Origin: Photorhabdus khanii NC19
Lineage (GTDB): Bacteria > Pseudomonadota > Gammaproteobacteria > Enterobacterales > Enterobacteriaceae
NCBI RefSeq assembly: GCF_000517265.1
Contig: NZ_AYSJ01000014.1
Location: 546,740 to 610,739 of the forward strand
DNA: 64,000 nt
Reading direction: 5' to 3'
Position 1 is the stretch's first letter; the number at the start of each line of letters is the position of its first letter. A program made the position numbers and the translations under genes. This document shows, piece after piece, positions 9,487 to 19,598 of this stretch. The notes under the pieces are model-generated. The model ran no database searches. It was given only the letters and a program-made list of their open reading frames with translations, and had not been told where the DNA came from.

Positions 9487-9523
9487 GAGCCGACCTCCGG
9501 CAATAAACCCAAGAGGGCGGCTC
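9487..9523 (-). terminator. Hairpin downstream of narP
   Basis: Arms GAGCCGACCTC (9487-9497) and GAGGGCGGCTC (9513-9523) pair with one mismatch around a 15-base loop, just after the narP stop. The following T tract on the minus strand is poor, so efficiency is uncertain. Confidence 0.5.
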
Positions 9524-9533
9524 AGGAAAAACA

Positions 9534-10169
9534 TTAAGCTACGCCATTTTTCCTGTGTTGCAGATACATAATTGTTGCAGCCAGGCGGGAACGTACGTTT
9601 AGTTTTTTTAACAAGTTTCTGATGTGTACTTTCACCGTTTCTTCGGAAATAAAGAGGACATCAGCAACTTCCTTATTGGTCATGCCACTGGAAACTTCTT
9701 TTAAGACATCTAATTCACGCTTGGTCAATTCAGATAAAGGATCAACATGTTTATGGCGGTTAGCCAGATGTTGATATATTTTTTCACTAAAGACAGTTTG
9801 CCCTCGGGCTGCGTGACGAATACTGCTTAATAGCGAATCTAAGTCACTGTCTTTCAGTAAATAGCCATTGGCTCCTGCGTCAATGGCTGCGTAAACATCA
9901 TTCCGGTCATCTGAAACAGATAATACCAGGACATAAGAGTTGATCCCTTTTCTACGAATAGATTTAATCGTATCCACGCCAGAAAGACCATTCATATTGA
10001 GATCTATCATAATGACATCAGGTTTCAGTTTGCATGCAATGTTTATTGCTTCTTCACCATTGTCAGCCTCTGCTGTTACGGTAAGCGCTCGATCGAGCTC
10101 TACAATCTGTTTCAAGCCATGGCGAATGAGAGGGTGGTCATCAACTATCATCACTGAATGGTTATACAT
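9534..10169 (-). CDS. narP: Nitrate/nitrite response regulator NarP
   Basis: A 211-residue NarL/FixJ-family regulator. The receiver domain has the acidic pair MIVDDHPLIRHG and the phospho-accepting aspartate in DVIMIDLNMNG. The LuxR-type helix-turn-helix has LTKRELDVLKEVSSGMTNKE and VKVHIRNLLKKLNVRSR. YLLKDSD, SEETVKVHIRN and the C-terminus match NarP better than NarL. It would regulate anaerobic respiration genes after phosphorylation by NarQ or NarX. No sensor kinase gene lies nearby, as is usual for narP. Confidence 0.88.
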   Translation of the reverse strand: MYNHSVMIVDDHPLIRHGLKQIVELDRALTVTAEADNGEEAINIACKLKPDVIMIDLNMNGLSGVDTIKSIRRKGINSYVLVLSVSDDRNDVYAAIDAGANGYLLKDSDLDSLLSSIRHAARGQTVFSEKIYQHLANRHKHVDPLSELTKRELDVLKEVSSGMTNKEVADVLFISEETVKVHIRNLLKKLNVRSRLAATIMYLQHRKNGVA

Positions 10170-10745
10170 TTTCCTTCTCCCTAAAAGATTAAAGCCACGA
10201 AATGCACGATTAAAAGGCAGTAATGAATGGGTCTGCCCTAAATTAAATTACTATGAAAAAATTTACTCAAAACCGATTGATTTACAGAATTGATAGCTCT
10301 GTAAGTCCAGAAAGCACATCCTGATATAAAAATATAAATAGCGCAAATTAGTTTGATAAGTAAAAAAAGAAGATGAGTAATTTTCACCAAAAACATATAA
10401 CATTGATGTGAAAAATAATATTGTAAATCAATTTGTTATAAATATAATTATTAGATTTGTTTTCTTTTATAAAATTTATTTTAATTGAATTTATATTGAG
10501 AGTTTTTATTAGTTATAATTATCATGGTTATTATAACTCAAATAATATTATATAAATTATAATGTTTATTTATTGATGTTCCCATACTCAGTCGGTGGTA
10601 TTGATAGGTAAATTTGGTCGTGTTTTTTGTGAGCAAAAAAGTGCTAATTTATGGGTAAAATGCTGTCAATGTTATGATTTAGCACACAGTACCCATTATA
10701 CTGGTCCCGCTCTTACTCCAGATAATGTATATAAAGGATCCGACG
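10170..10745. promoter_or_regulatory. AT-rich divergent intergenic region narP/maeB
   Basis: About 575 bases without a supported gene. It is very AT-rich between 10380 and 10560, with runs of ATAATTAT and TTTATTAT, which would suit H-NS-type binding and multiple promoters for the divergent narP and maeB genes. I could not pick single promoter elements with confidence. A GGATCC-containing purine stretch just before 10746 serves as the maeB ribosome binding site. Confidence 0.4.
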
Positions 10746-13025
10746 ATGGATGAAAAATTAAAACAGAGTGCATTGGATTTTCACCAGTTTCCACAACCAG
10801 GGAAAATCACGATTACTCCAACTAAGCCTCTGACAACTCAGCGGGATTTGGCCTTAGCTTATTCACCAGGTGTTGCCGCGCCTTGTCTGGAAATTGCAGA
10901 AGATCCATTAGCGGCTTACAAATATACTGCGCGTGGCAATCTTGTCGCTGTGATTTCTAATGGTACTGCGGTTTTAGGGTTGGGGAATATTGGTGCACTG
11001 GCAGGTAAGCCAGTGATGGAAGGAAAAGGCGTACTGTTTAAAAAATTCTCAGGTATTGATGTATTTGATATCGAAGTTGATGAGTCTGATCCTGATAAAT
11101 TAATTGATATTATTGCGGCACTGGAGCCGACTTTTGGGGGAATTAACCTCGAAGATATCAAAGCACCGGAATGTTTTTATATTGAAAAAAAACTCCGGGA
11201 AAAAATGAATATTCCGGTATTCCATGATGACCAGCATGGCACCGCGATTATTTGTACCGCGGCTGTTCTGAATGGCTTGCGAATTATGAAAAAAGAGATT
11301 TCAGACGTTCGTCTGGTGGTTTCTGGTGCAGGTGCTGCATCAATTGCCTGTATGAACTTGTTGGTTGCGCTTGGATTGAAACGTGAAAATATCGTGGTAT
11401 GTGACTCTAAAGGGGTTATTTATCGTGGCCGCGATGAAAATATGGAAGAAACTAAAGCAGCCTATGCGATTGAAGACAATGGCTGCCGTACATTAGGTGA
11501 TGCTATCCCTGGTGCGGATGTTTTCCTCGGATGTTCCGGGCCGGGCGTATTGACTCAGGACATGGTGAAAACCATGGCGAAAGATCCCCTCATCATGGCG
11601 CTGGCAAACCCTGAGCCAGAAATTCTGCCGCCATTGGCTAAACAGGTTCGCCCTGATGCGATCATTTGTACCGGTCGCTCTGATTATCCGAATCAGGTTA
11701 ATAATGTTCTCTGTTTCCCATTTATTTTCCGTGGTGCACTGGATGTGGGTGCGACAACCATCAATGAAGAGATGAAACTGGCTTGTGTTCACGCTATTGC
11801 TGATTTGGCGATGGCAGAACAGAGTGAAGAAGTGGCTTCTGCTTATAATGATCAGGATCTGTTTTTTGGCCCGGAATATATTATTCCCAAGCCATTTGAT
11901 CCACGTCTGATTGTTAAAATTGCCCCGGCAGTGGCTAAAGCCGCAATGGATTCCGGCGTGGCAACCCGCCCGATTGAAGACTTTAGTGCGTATATAGAGA
12001 AACTGAATGAGTTTGTCTATAAAACAAACTTGTTTATGAAACCTATTTTTTCTCAGGCCAAAAAAGCGGAAAAACGGATTGTTTTGGCTGAAGGGGAAGA
12101 AGTGCGTGTATTGCATGCGACTCAAGAGCTGATCTCTCTTGGATTGGCTTATCCGATCCTGATTGGCCGCCCCAGTGTTATCGAAAAGCGTATCCAGAAA
12201 CTGGGGCTGCATATTGAAGCAGGTAAAGATTTTGAGGTCGTCAATAATGAGAACGATCCACGCTTCAAAAAATACTGGCAAGAATATCACCAGATTATGA
12301 AACGTCGTGGCGTTTCCACGGAACAGGCGCGCCGTGCAGTCATTGGTAATCCAACCTTGATTGGGGCAATTATGGTGCTGCGTGGGGAGGCTGATGGCCT
12401 GATTTGTGGCACTGTGGGCAGTTACAGTGAACATTATGATGTGGTGAAAAATGTCTTTGGTTTCCGTGATGGGGTTCATACTGCGGGTGCAATGAACGCA
12501 TTACTCTTGCCAAGTGGTAATACTTTTATCGCTGATACCTATGTCAATAATGATCCAACACCTGAACAATTGGCTGAGATTACGCTCATGGCCGCAGAAA
12601 GTGTTCGCCGTTTTGGTATTGAACCAAAAGTTGCGTTGCTTTCTCATTCAAGTTTTGGTTCTGCGGATTGTCTCTCAGCCCAGAAAATGCGCCGGACGCT
12701 GGAATTGGTCAACAAAATGTCACCTTCACTTGAAATTGATGGTGAAATGCATGGTGATGCAGCGTTGGTTGAAAGTATTCGCCGTGACATCATGCCGGAT
12801 AGCCCACTTAAGGGGGCGGCAAATCTGTTGATTATGCCAAATATGGAATCCGCCCGGATCAGTTATAACCTGCTACGTGTCACCAGTTCTGAAGGGGTTA
12901 CCGTTGGCCCGGTACTGATGGGCGTTGCAAAACCGGTACATATTCTGACGCCAATTGCTTCTGTACGCCGTATCGTCAATATGGTCGCTTTGGCCGCCGT
13001 TGAAGCGCAGACTCATCCGTTGTAA
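10746..13025 (+). CDS. maeB: NADP-dependent malic enzyme MaeB
   Basis: A 759-residue enzyme that oxidatively decarboxylates malate to pyruvate with NADP+, yielding NADPH for biosynthesis. The first ~420 residues form the malic enzyme and nucleotide-binding domains ([36 protein letters not shown]). The last ~330 form a phosphotransacetylase-like domain ([32 protein letters not shown] region, [16 protein letters not shown]) used for allosteric control in this family. The ATG giving [13 protein letters not shown] matches the E. coli start; an upstream extension of seven codons does not. It is monocistronic, ending at a strong hairpin. Confidence 0.96.
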   Translation: MDEKLKQSALDFHQFPQPGKITITPTKPLTTQRDLALAYSPGVAAPCLEIAEDPLAAYKYTARGNLVAVISNGTAVLGLGNIGALAGKPVMEGKGVLFKKFSGIDVFDIEVDESDPDKLIDIIAALEPTFGGINLEDIKAPECFYIEKKLREKMNIPVFHDDQHGTAIICTAAVLNGLRIMKKEISDVRLVVSGAGAASIACMNLLVALGLKRENIVVCDSKGVIYRGRDENMEETKAAYAIEDNGCRTLGDAIPGADVFLGCSGPGVLTQDMVKTMAKDPLIMALANPEPEILPPLAKQVRPDAIICTGRSDYPNQVNNVLCFPFIFRGALDVGATTINEEMKLACVHAIADLAMAEQSEEVASAYNDQDLFFGPEYIIPKPFDPRLIVKIAPAVAKAAMDSGVATRPIEDFSAYIEKLNEFVYKTNLFMKPIFSQAKKAEKRIVLAEGEEVRVLHATQELISLGLAYPILIGRPSVIEKRIQKLGLHIEAGKDFEVVNNENDPRFKKYWQEYHQIMKRRGVSTEQARRAVIGNPTLIGAIMVLRGEADGLICGTVGSYSEHYDVVKNVFGFRDGVHTAGAMNALLLPSGNTFIADTYVNNDPTPEQLAEITLMAAESVRRFGIEPKVALLSHSSFGSADCLSAQKMRRTLELVNKMSPSLEIDGEMHGDAALVESIRRDIMPDSPLKGAANLLIMPNMESARISYNLLRVTSSEGVTVGPVLMGVAKPVHILTPIASVRRIVNMVALAAVEAQTHPL

Positions 13026-13038
13026 TACCAATGGGTTA

Positions 13039-13076
13039 AACCGGGCCCGGCTCTCTGGAAGGAGCCGGGCCCGGTT
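13039..13076 (+). terminator. Strong hairpin terminator after maeB
   Basis: A perfect 15-bp inverted repeat, AACCGGGCCCGGCTC (13039-13053) and its complement (13062-13076), with an 8-base loop begins 13 bases after the maeB stop. It is followed by an A/T-rich tail rather than a pure T run. Confidence 0.85.
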
Positions 13077-13082
13077 ATTGTA

Positions 13083-13098
13083 AATAATTCTTATTATC
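13083..13098. promoter_or_regulatory. Possible Fur-type site before the ChaN-like gene
   Basis: AATAATTCTTATTATC resembles a degenerate Fur box (two ATAAT/ATTAT half-sites in inverted order). It lies 40-55 bases upstream of the lipoprotein start. This is weaker than the site before tonB. Confidence 0.35.
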
Positions 13099-13137
13099 TA
13101 TATGATGCGGAAAAATATTATATGGATAACGGACATT

Positions 13138-14013
13138 ATGACATTTCTCACCTTTGTAAAATCTTTTCTGATTATCTGTGGCTTACTTATCTTATCCGGG
13201 TGTGCATCTGTACAACAAAAGCCCACTCCCCAAGTGCTTTCACCCGAACTGACTCAGCAAGGGATGGTTGTCGATCTTAAAACAGGCAACGCTCTTACTC
13301 CTGATGAATTAATCAACCAATTGGCATCACATCAGCGGATCATTGTGGGTGAAAAACACGATAACCTACACCATCATCAGATTGAGCTTTGGCTGGTTCA
13401 GCAACTTCGTCTTAAAAGAGAACATGGTGCGGTTTTGCTAGAAATGATTAACCCTGATCAGCAGGAAAAAGTGAATAAAGTTAAAAGTTGGTTGCAAACT
13501 AAACCTAGTGTGCGTGAAAGCCGCATAAAAGAGTTGCTGGCATGGCACGATGGCTGGCCGTGGCAGTTGTATGGCGGGTTGGTCATGGAGCTTATGCAGC
13601 AGCCTTATCCGTTACTGTTTGCAAACTTGAATCGCAGTGAAGTTAAAGCTGCTTGCTGCAACCCACCGGTTCTCCAGGGAGAAATTTCCGTCGCCAAAAA
13701 TGTAAAATCGCGGATTGAAGCGACGATTAAAGAGGCTCATGGTGGTGAAATAACAGCACGCCAATTATCTGTTATGACAACTATTCAGCAAATGCGGGAT
13801 CGCCGAATGGCAGAGCAGCTACTTAAAGCCCCGACGCCTGCCACATTGATTGCGGGGGCATACCATGCAACGAAAATAATGGGTGTTCCTTTACATGTTA
13901 AGGATCTGTCACCACAAGAGGATCTGGTGGTGCTGATTATGGCTGAAAAAGGCAATGTATTGGACAGTCAACATGCAGACTATATCTGGTATACACCAGC
14001 AAAAAAACCATAG
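13138..14013 (+). CDS. ChaN-family heme-binding-type lipoprotein
   Basis: A 291-residue lipoprotein of the ChaN/PhuW family. The ATG at 13138 gives a compact lipoprotein signal ending in LLILSGCAS, with C as the acylated residue; an upstream in-frame ATG adds 12 less fitting residues. Family motifs include IIVGEKHDNLHHHQIELWL near residue 75, LLEMINPDQQ, and GAYHATKIMGVPLHV near the C-terminus. ChaN of Campylobacter binds heme as a dimer, and relatives are iron-regulated outer-membrane lipoproteins. Here the gene precedes a TonB paralogue and a TonB-dependent receptor, which supports an iron or heme acquisition role by inference. Confidence 0.85.
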   Translation: MTFLTFVKSFLIICGLLILSGCASVQQKPTPQVLSPELTQQGMVVDLKTGNALTPDELINQLASHQRIIVGEKHDNLHHHQIELWLVQQLRLKREHGAVLLEMINPDQQEKVNKVKSWLQTKPSVRESRIKELLAWHDGWPWQLYGGLVMELMQQPYPLLFANLNRSEVKAACCNPPVLQGEISVAKNVKSRIEATIKEAHGGEITARQLSVMTTIQQMRDRRMAEQLLKAPTPATLIAGAYHATKIMGVPLHVKDLSPQEDLVVLIMAEKGNVLDSQHADYIWYTPAKKP

Positions 14014-14122
14014 ATATTTTAAGTAAATGATGGTTTCTTTCCGGTAGTTAAAGGGCCTTGGCACATGGATGTGCGCAAGTTAACGATATATATAAAAATA
14101 ATTTTCATTAGCATATGAAATT

Positions 14123-14146
14123 AATTATCATTACTAAATGATAATT
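14123..14146. promoter_or_regulatory. Fur-type operator before the TonB paralogue
   Basis: A perfect inverted repeat AATTATCATT - ACTA - AATGATAATT, 20 bases upstream of the tonB-like start, closely resembles the Fur consensus built of GATAAT/ATTATC half-sites. Further ATTTTCATT/ATGAAATT sequence lies directly upstream (14100-14122). It predicts iron repression of the tonB-ptrB-receptor unit. Confidence 0.75.
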
Positions 14147-14166
14147 AAAATTATGCGCTGTAATCC

Positions 14167-14970
14167 ATGTTGACGCTGACAAACCCCATCTTTCAAACAA
14201 GTCATTTCAAAAAAGGGCTTGTTTTTGCTATTGCTGCTCACCTCATTTGGATTGTGTGGGTTATCTATCAGCCAGAAGAAATCCCTGATGAACTGATGCC
14301 ACCTCCAGCCGTGATGATGGAATTTTCATTACTGACAGAAGCGACACATCAAGTACAGAAACAACCTATTGGTATTGAACAGCAGATTTCTGTTGCCAGC
14401 CGGCAACAGGAAAGTGCGGTTAATGAGATGAAAACACCTGAGCTGATTAAAAATGAGCAGGCTCAAATACTGGTGCATAAGCCTAAAAAACAGAAAAAGA
14501 ACCCGGAAGAGTTTAAGAAAACACCGCCAGTGAAGCGGCAGCAGGCAGAGGAAGAGAGTGAAAAGTCTCAGAGTAGTGCAGCCAGGGTAAGCAGTACTGC
14601 CACGTCGGCTAATTTGACTTCGCGGGTTGCCGCCTCTTATGACAGTGATTCAAATGTTGTCGTTGATGCGGATGCTTTATGGCGGGCTGAGGTTATCGGG
14701 CATTTGAACCGTTATAAACGTTATCCTGAGGATGCACAGAGAAGAAACCGCACTGGCCGGCCTACCGTCAGATTTACCATTAATAAGCAAGGTTATGTCA
14801 CTAACAGCGATTTAGTCCGTCGTTCAGGTACCCATTCTCTGGACAGGGAAGCGAAGCAAGTTCTGGCGAGAGCGCAGCCATTACCGATTCCTCCTGATAG
14901 CGTTTTAAAAGGCAGTGAAATTACGATAGAACTGCCGATTGATTTTAATTTAACTAATCGAATCTTTTAG
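14167..14970 (+). CDS. TonB-family energy transducer
   Basis: A 267-residue TonB paralogue. A short cytoplasmic N-terminus is followed by one membrane helix (KKGLVFAIAAHLIWIVWVIY), then a periplasmic linker rich in Lys, Glu, Gln and Pro. The C-terminal TonB domain has HLNRYKRYPEDAQRRNRTG and VRFTINKQGYVTNSDLVRRS. The classical Pro-Lys/Pro-Glu rod is weak, as in HasB-like paralogues dedicated to one receptor. The gene sits 18 bases before oligopeptidase B and is followed by a receptor gene, so it probably powers that receptor using ExbB/ExbD encoded elsewhere. A Fur-type box lies just upstream. Confidence 0.88.
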   Translation: MLTLTNPIFQTSHFKKGLVFAIAAHLIWIVWVIYQPEEIPDELMPPPAVMMEFSLLTEATHQVQKQPIGIEQQISVASRQQESAVNEMKTPELIKNEQAQILVHKPKKQKKNPEEFKKTPPVKRQQAEEESEKSQSSAARVSSTATSANLTSRVAASYDSDSNVVVDADALWRAEVIGHLNRYKRYPEDAQRRNRTGRPTVRFTINKQGYVTNSDLVRRSGTHSLDREAKQVLARAQPLPIPPDSVLKGSEITIELPIDFNLTNRIF

Positions 14971-14988
14971 CGATTTAAGGACAGCAGT

Positions 14989-17148
14989 ATGTTAAGGCAG
15001 CAAGCGCGGTTTGCCCTGAAAACTAAAGGGCTGTTATTAACGTTTTTATTGAGCGGCTGGTTGAATTCTGCCGCCGCAGAAGGAGAAATTATGCCACCAA
15101 AGGCCATGAAACAACCACATCAGATGACGATTCACGGTGATACCCGTACAGATGACTATTACTGGATGCGGGATGATAATCGTCAGGATCAAAAAATCAT
15201 TGATTATCTGACAGCCGAAAATAAATACACCGAACAGATGCTGAAACCCGGAGAGCCATTGCGGGATACATTATATGAAGAAATGGTCGGCAGGATGAAA
15301 CAGGATGATCAGTCTGTACCTTATACTTATAATGGGTATATTTATCGTACCGTCTATGAAGCGGGAAAAGATTTCCCGATTTATCAGCGTAAACCTGTTG
15401 ATGGCTTATCAGACTGGCAGGTTCTGGTTGATGGTAATGAAAGAGCTAAAGGTCACGAATATTATCAACTGGGTCATTTTGCTATCTCTCTGGATAATAA
15501 ACGTATTGCAATTGCTGAGGATACCCAAGGGCGTCGTAATTATCAGATCTCTTTTAAAAATATCGCTGATAACCAGTGGAATAATGGTGTAATAGAAAAT
15601 ACTTCCGGCAACATTGTTTGGGCAAATGACAGCAATACACTGTTTTATGTGCGCAGGCATTTACAGACTTTATTACCATATCAGGTATTTCGTCACCAAT
15701 ATGGTACAGATACCACCGAAGACCAGAAAATATATCAGGAAGAAGATGAGCGTTTTTATTTAGATATAGAGAAAAGCTCCTCCCGTGATTATATTATGTT
15801 GTCGGTAATCAGTAATTCGACTTCTGAATATTTGCTGATTGACGCGAATAAACCACAAGCTGAACTCCAGGTGTTTTCTCCCCGTCAAGAAGGCCGGGAA
15901 TATTATATTGACCATTTCCGTGGCCATTTTTACATTCGCTCAAATCATGAAAGCGCAACTTATGGGCTTTATCAAACTGATGCCATAAATACGCCGTGGA
16001 AAACAGTGATTGCTCCGCAACAGGAGACGGATCTTGAAGATTTTGCACTGTTTAATAACGGGTTGGTCGTTCAGGAGCGAACGAAAGGATTGCCGACAAT
16101 TCGTCAGATTAATTGGGAAACCGATCAGGAAAAACAGATTAAGTTTGATGATCCAAGTTATATGGCATGGATTGATTACAACCCTGAACCTGATACCGAT
16201 GTTGTGCGTTATGGTTATTCATCCATGACAACACCAAGCTCAACATTCCAGTGGAATATGAAAACCGGTGAGCGGGAATTACTTAAACAGCAGGAAGTTA
16301 AAGGCTTCGATAAACATCATTATGAGAGTCAGCGTATTTGGGTGAAAGCCCGTGATGGCGTGGAAGTTCCTGTTTCTTTAGTTTATCGTAAGTCACTGTT
16401 CAAAAAAGGCCAGAACCCGATCCTGATATATGGTTATGGGGCTTATGGTATCAGTATGGACCCTTCATTCAGTTCACCACGATTGAGTTTATTAGATCGG
16501 GGTTTTGTTTACGCGCTGGTACATGTGCGTGGTGGCGGTGAATTGGGTAAAAAATGGTATTTGCAAGGTAAAGTCGAAAATAAAATGAATAGTTTTACTG
16601 ACTTTATTGATGTGACCAAAGCACTGATTGCTCAGAAATATGGTGACAGCAAACGGGTTTATGCGATGGGAGGCAGTGCCGGTGGTTTGCTGATGGGGAC
16701 GGTGATTAATCAGGCTCCGGAATTATATCGTGGTGTGGTTGCTCAGGTGCCATTTGTTGATGCGGTTACCACCATGCTTGATCCTTCTATTCCATTGACA
16801 GTAGGAGAATATGAAGAGTGGGGTAACCCGGAAAATAAAGAAGATTATCTTCGGATTAAATCATATAGCCCGTATGACAATATAAAGCATCAGCGCTATC
16901 CAAACTTATTAGTCACAAGTGGATTTCATGATTCACAGGTTCAATATTGGGAACCGACTAAATGGGTAGCAAAATTACGGGATATGAAAAAAGGTGACTC
17001 TATTTTATTATTGGAAACCAATATGAGTGCCGGGCATGGCGGTAAATCAGGCCGCTTTAACCGACTGAAAGACACCGCACTGGATTACAGTTTTATTTTG
17101 ATGCTGGATGATGCTAAGAAATATTTTCCACAATTAAAAGATAACTGA
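14989..17148 (+). CDS. ptrB: Oligopeptidase B with signal peptide
   Basis: A 719-residue S9-family serine peptidase that cleaves peptides after Arg or Lys. The beta-propeller half is followed by the alpha/beta-hydrolase half. Catalytic residues are visible: Ser563 in GGSAGG, Asp648 in GFHDSQV and His683 in AGHGGKSGR. Compared with the E. coli PtrB numbering I recall (532/617/652), all three are shifted by exactly 31, matching the extra N-terminus (LLLTFLLSGWLNSAAAEGE) that looks like a signal peptide. Export to the periplasm or medium is therefore likely, unlike cytosolic E. coli PtrB. RBS AAGGA precedes the ATG. Its place between tonB and a receptor suggests iron control. Confidence 0.92.
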   Translation: MLRQQARFALKTKGLLLTFLLSGWLNSAAAEGEIMPPKAMKQPHQMTIHGDTRTDDYYWMRDDNRQDQKIIDYLTAENKYTEQMLKPGEPLRDTLYEEMVGRMKQDDQSVPYTYNGYIYRTVYEAGKDFPIYQRKPVDGLSDWQVLVDGNERAKGHEYYQLGHFAISLDNKRIAIAEDTQGRRNYQISFKNIADNQWNNGVIENTSGNIVWANDSNTLFYVRRHLQTLLPYQVFRHQYGTDTTEDQKIYQEEDERFYLDIEKSSSRDYIMLSVISNSTSEYLLIDANKPQAELQVFSPRQEGREYYIDHFRGHFYIRSNHESATYGLYQTDAINTPWKTVIAPQQETDLEDFALFNNGLVVQERTKGLPTIRQINWETDQEKQIKFDDPSYMAWIDYNPEPDTDVVRYGYSSMTTPSSTFQWNMKTGERELLKQQEVKGFDKHHYESQRIWVKARDGVEVPVSLVYRKSLFKKGQNPILIYGYGAYGISMDPSFSSPRLSLLDRGFVYALVHVRGGGELGKKWYLQGKVENKMNSFTDFIDVTKALIAQKYGDSKRVYAMGGSAGGLLMGTVINQAPELYRGVVAQVPFVDAVTTMLDPSIPLTVGEYEEWGNPENKEDYLRIKSYSPYDNIKHQRYPNLLVTSGFHDSQVQYWEPTKWVAKLRDMKKGDSILLLETNMSAGHGGKSGRFNRLKDTALDYSFILMLDDAKKYFPQLKDN

Positions 17149-17276
17149 AAGAAATTATAAATATAAGTTTCTATTAAAAGCACTGATAATTATTTATCAG
17201 TGCTAAATATTTCTATTGTTTTTTTGAAAACGGGATGTAAGCAAATATTTATTTGTATGCAATTGGGATGATTGAA

Positions 17277-19565
17277 ATGAAAATAATGACAAAAATAGCA
17301 GGGGCCAGCGTTGTTTTTATTGGGCTTCAAGGACTTGCGTATGGTGAGGAAAAGCAAGAGGGGAAATCAGATAAGGTGCTGAAATTCAGTAGCCTTAAGG
17401 TTTCAGGTTCACAGGATAATGCTGAAGTGCGGGCAATGGAAAAACCCGGTTCTTACAGTTCTAAAGGTGAAGATACTAAACTTCAGTCAATAGATAGTCT
17501 ATTACGCAGTATGCCAGGAACCTATACTCAAATAGATCCGGGGCAGGGAACGGTGAGTGTGAATATTCGCGGACTAAGTGGCTTTGGGCGAGTGAATATG
17601 ATGGTTGATGGTGTTAGCCAAAGTTTTTATGGTTCAGCGCCTACCAGCGTAATACATGGTAATAGTAATAATAACCAGTTCGGTACATTAATTGATCCTA
17701 ACTTTATTGTGGGGATGGATATTAGCCGAGGCCAATCTGATGGCTCTGATAGTGTCAACGCATTAGCGGGCAGTGCTAATTTCCGTACAATTGGTATTGA
17801 TGATGTGATATTCAGTGGCAATACACTGGGAACTCGTACAAAAATGACCTATGGAGATAATGGCATTGGTCGTAGCGGAATGATAGCCATTGCTGGTAAA
17901 ACCCAGGCTTTTAGTTCTGAAGGGTCAATCGGTGCTATGTTGGCCGCCAGTGGGCATTCTATTGATGCTAATTATAAAAACGGTGATGGAATATTAAGTG
18001 ATGAATTTGCTACGGATGAATCTTTTAAACAGAAACCCAATTCGCAATTAATGAAGTTAAATATTAAGCCAAATGATTTTCATGATATGGAACTGAGTAG
18101 TCGTTTTTATCACAATAAATTTACCCGTCGCCATATTGATAATGAGGATATTTATTTTAAGTATAATTATAAACCATTCAGTGAATGGGTTGATATGAAA
18201 TTATTGGTTAGTTCCAGTGAAAGCAATCAGAACTATGAAAGTAACGCACTTCTTATCTTGTCAAATAGTAAAACTAAAAACAAATCAAATGCCGTTAATA
18301 TCAGTAATACCAGTCGTTTCAATTATGGAGATATAGATTTTGAATTGATATTCGGTAGCAAACTGATGAAAACTGAATATAGTAAGACAACTGATACTAA
18401 ATACACAGGTAATAAAGGTAATAATGAGGAAGAAGCTAAAGCAAATGAAAAAATAGATCACGATGCAAAAGAGAATAATGTTTTCGCACCAAAAGGTAAA
18501 CAGGATATTGCCAGTATTTATAGTGGGTTGAAGATTAGTCGGGGTATTTACCAAGCTAATATTAATCTTAACTATATGGATTATAATGTAAAAGGCCATA
18601 AACCGGCTTGTGAGTTACGAGTTAACTGTTTTCCTCAAGGCGAAACCGAATTGAATTTGAAAGAGAATGGGTTTAATCCGGGTATTTTGCTGTCAGCGGA
18701 GATCATTCCTGAATTCGAGCCTTTTGTCAGTTATACCCGTTCAATGAGAGCGCCAAATGTGCAAGAAGTTTTCTATGGAAATGAAGGCGGTGCATCCATT
18801 AACCCATTCCTGAAAGGGGAAAAATCGGACACTTATCAAATCGGTTTTAACAGTTTCCGTCCTGATCTGTTGGTGAAAGGAGATATTTTCCGTCTGAAAG
18901 CTGTTTGGTATCACACTAAAATTAAAAATTACATCAATAATGAATCATATACTTTGTGCAAAAACGGTAGGAAATGCAAATATTCAACATTGACAAAAGA
19001 AGATTGGAAATATGTTGATGTTAACTTTAATATGTATATCTATAGCAATAGCATAACCCCGGTAATAATGCGTGGCTATGAAGTTTCTGCTGATTATGAT
19101 GCCGGTATATTTTACAGTAAGCTGTCTTATAGCCAGCAAAAAACACACCAACCAACGTCTATTTCTACCGCGATTTTTGGTGCAGATCCTGTTTCGGAAT
19201 TACCTAAAAATTTTATGACCTTGGATACAGGGATCCGCTTATTGGACGAAAAACTTAGTATCGGGGCAATAGTTAAATATACGGGGGATTCCTATAAGAT
19301 GGATAGAGACCCATATAATCAGGATGCTGATGGGCGAACATTGATGCAAAAAGAGCAAAAAATCCCAACTGTGTTCGATCTTTATAGTGATTATCGGATA
19401 AATAAAAATGTGTTGCTGAAATTCTCAGTACAAAACTTGACAAACAGAAACTATTCTGAAGCACTTAATCGCTTAAGTTCTGCTCCAGTTATCGATGAGC
19501 TAACTTTAGTTGATCAAACCGCCCGAGGCCGGACTTATATTGCAGGAGCAGAAATCCGTTTCTGA
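17277..19565 (+). CDS. TonB-dependent outer-membrane receptor, probably heme/hemoprotein-type
   Basis: About 762 residues: a signal peptide (MKIMTKIAGASVVFIGLQGL), a TonB-box-like FSSLKVSG, a plug domain (DSLLRSMPGTYTQ, VNIRGLSGFGRVNMMVDG) and a beta-barrel ending in AGAEIRF with the terminal Phe typical of outer-membrane proteins. SMRAPNVQEVF followed by NPFLKGEKSDTYQIGF resembles the FRAP and NPNL boxes of heme receptors, though the usual histidine between the boxes is absent. Several ATGs are possible (17268, 17277, 17286); 17277 gives the best signal peptide. It lies about 130 bases after ptrB and ends at a bidirectional hairpin. The ligand is unproven. Confidence 0.88.
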   Translation: MKIMTKIAGASVVFIGLQGLAYGEEKQEGKSDKVLKFSSLKVSGSQDNAEVRAMEKPGSYSSKGEDTKLQSIDSLLRSMPGTYTQIDPGQGTVSVNIRGLSGFGRVNMMVDGVSQSFYGSAPTSVIHGNSNNNQFGTLIDPNFIVGMDISRGQSDGSDSVNALAGSANFRTIGIDDVIFSGNTLGTRTKMTYGDNGIGRSGMIAIAGKTQAFSSEGSIGAMLAASGHSIDANYKNGDGILSDEFATDESFKQKPNSQLMKLNIKPNDFHDMELSSRFYHNKFTRRHIDNEDIYFKYNYKPFSEWVDMKLLVSSSESNQNYESNALLILSNSKTKNKSNAVNISNTSRFNYGDIDFELIFGSKLMKTEYSKTTDTKYTGNKGNNEEEAKANEKIDHDAKENNVFAPKGKQDIASIYSGLKISRGIYQANINLNYMDYNVKGHKPACELRVNCFPQGETELNLKENGFNPGILLSAEIIPEFEPFVSYTRSMRAPNVQEVFYGNEGGASINPFLKGEKSDTYQIGFNSFRPDLLVKGDIFRLKAVWYHTKIKNYINNESYTLCKNGRKCKYSTLTKEDWKYVDVNFNMYIYSNSITPVIMRGYEVSADYDAGIFYSKLSYSQQKTHQPTSISTAIFGADPVSELPKNFMTLDTGIRLLDEKLSIGAIVKYTGDSYKMDRDPYNQDADGRTLMQKEQKIPTVFDLYSDYRINKNVLLKFSVQNLTNRNYSEALNRLSSAPVIDELTLVDQTARGRTYIAGAEIRF

Positions 19566-19570
19566 TATAA

Positions 19571-19598
19571 AATAAGTGGCAAGGAATGCCACTATTTC
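19571..19598. terminator. Bidirectional terminator between receptor and xseA
   Basis: AGTGGC (19575-19580) and GCCACT (19588-19593) form a hairpin flanked by AAAATA on the left and TATTTCT on the right. It can serve both converging genes and includes the xseA stop codon. Confidence 0.6.

Noticed and set aside
9487..9523. Hairpin considered as part of an ERIC/REP-type repeat
   Set aside because: A single imperfect stem with no second copy in the window; it is better explained as a narP terminator.
11493..12479. 328-codon open frame antisense to maeB
   Set aside because: It lies wholly opposite a conserved coding sequence, its protein is His/Asn/Phe-rich with no family features, and no ribosome binding site is seen. 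It reflects codon bias of maeB.
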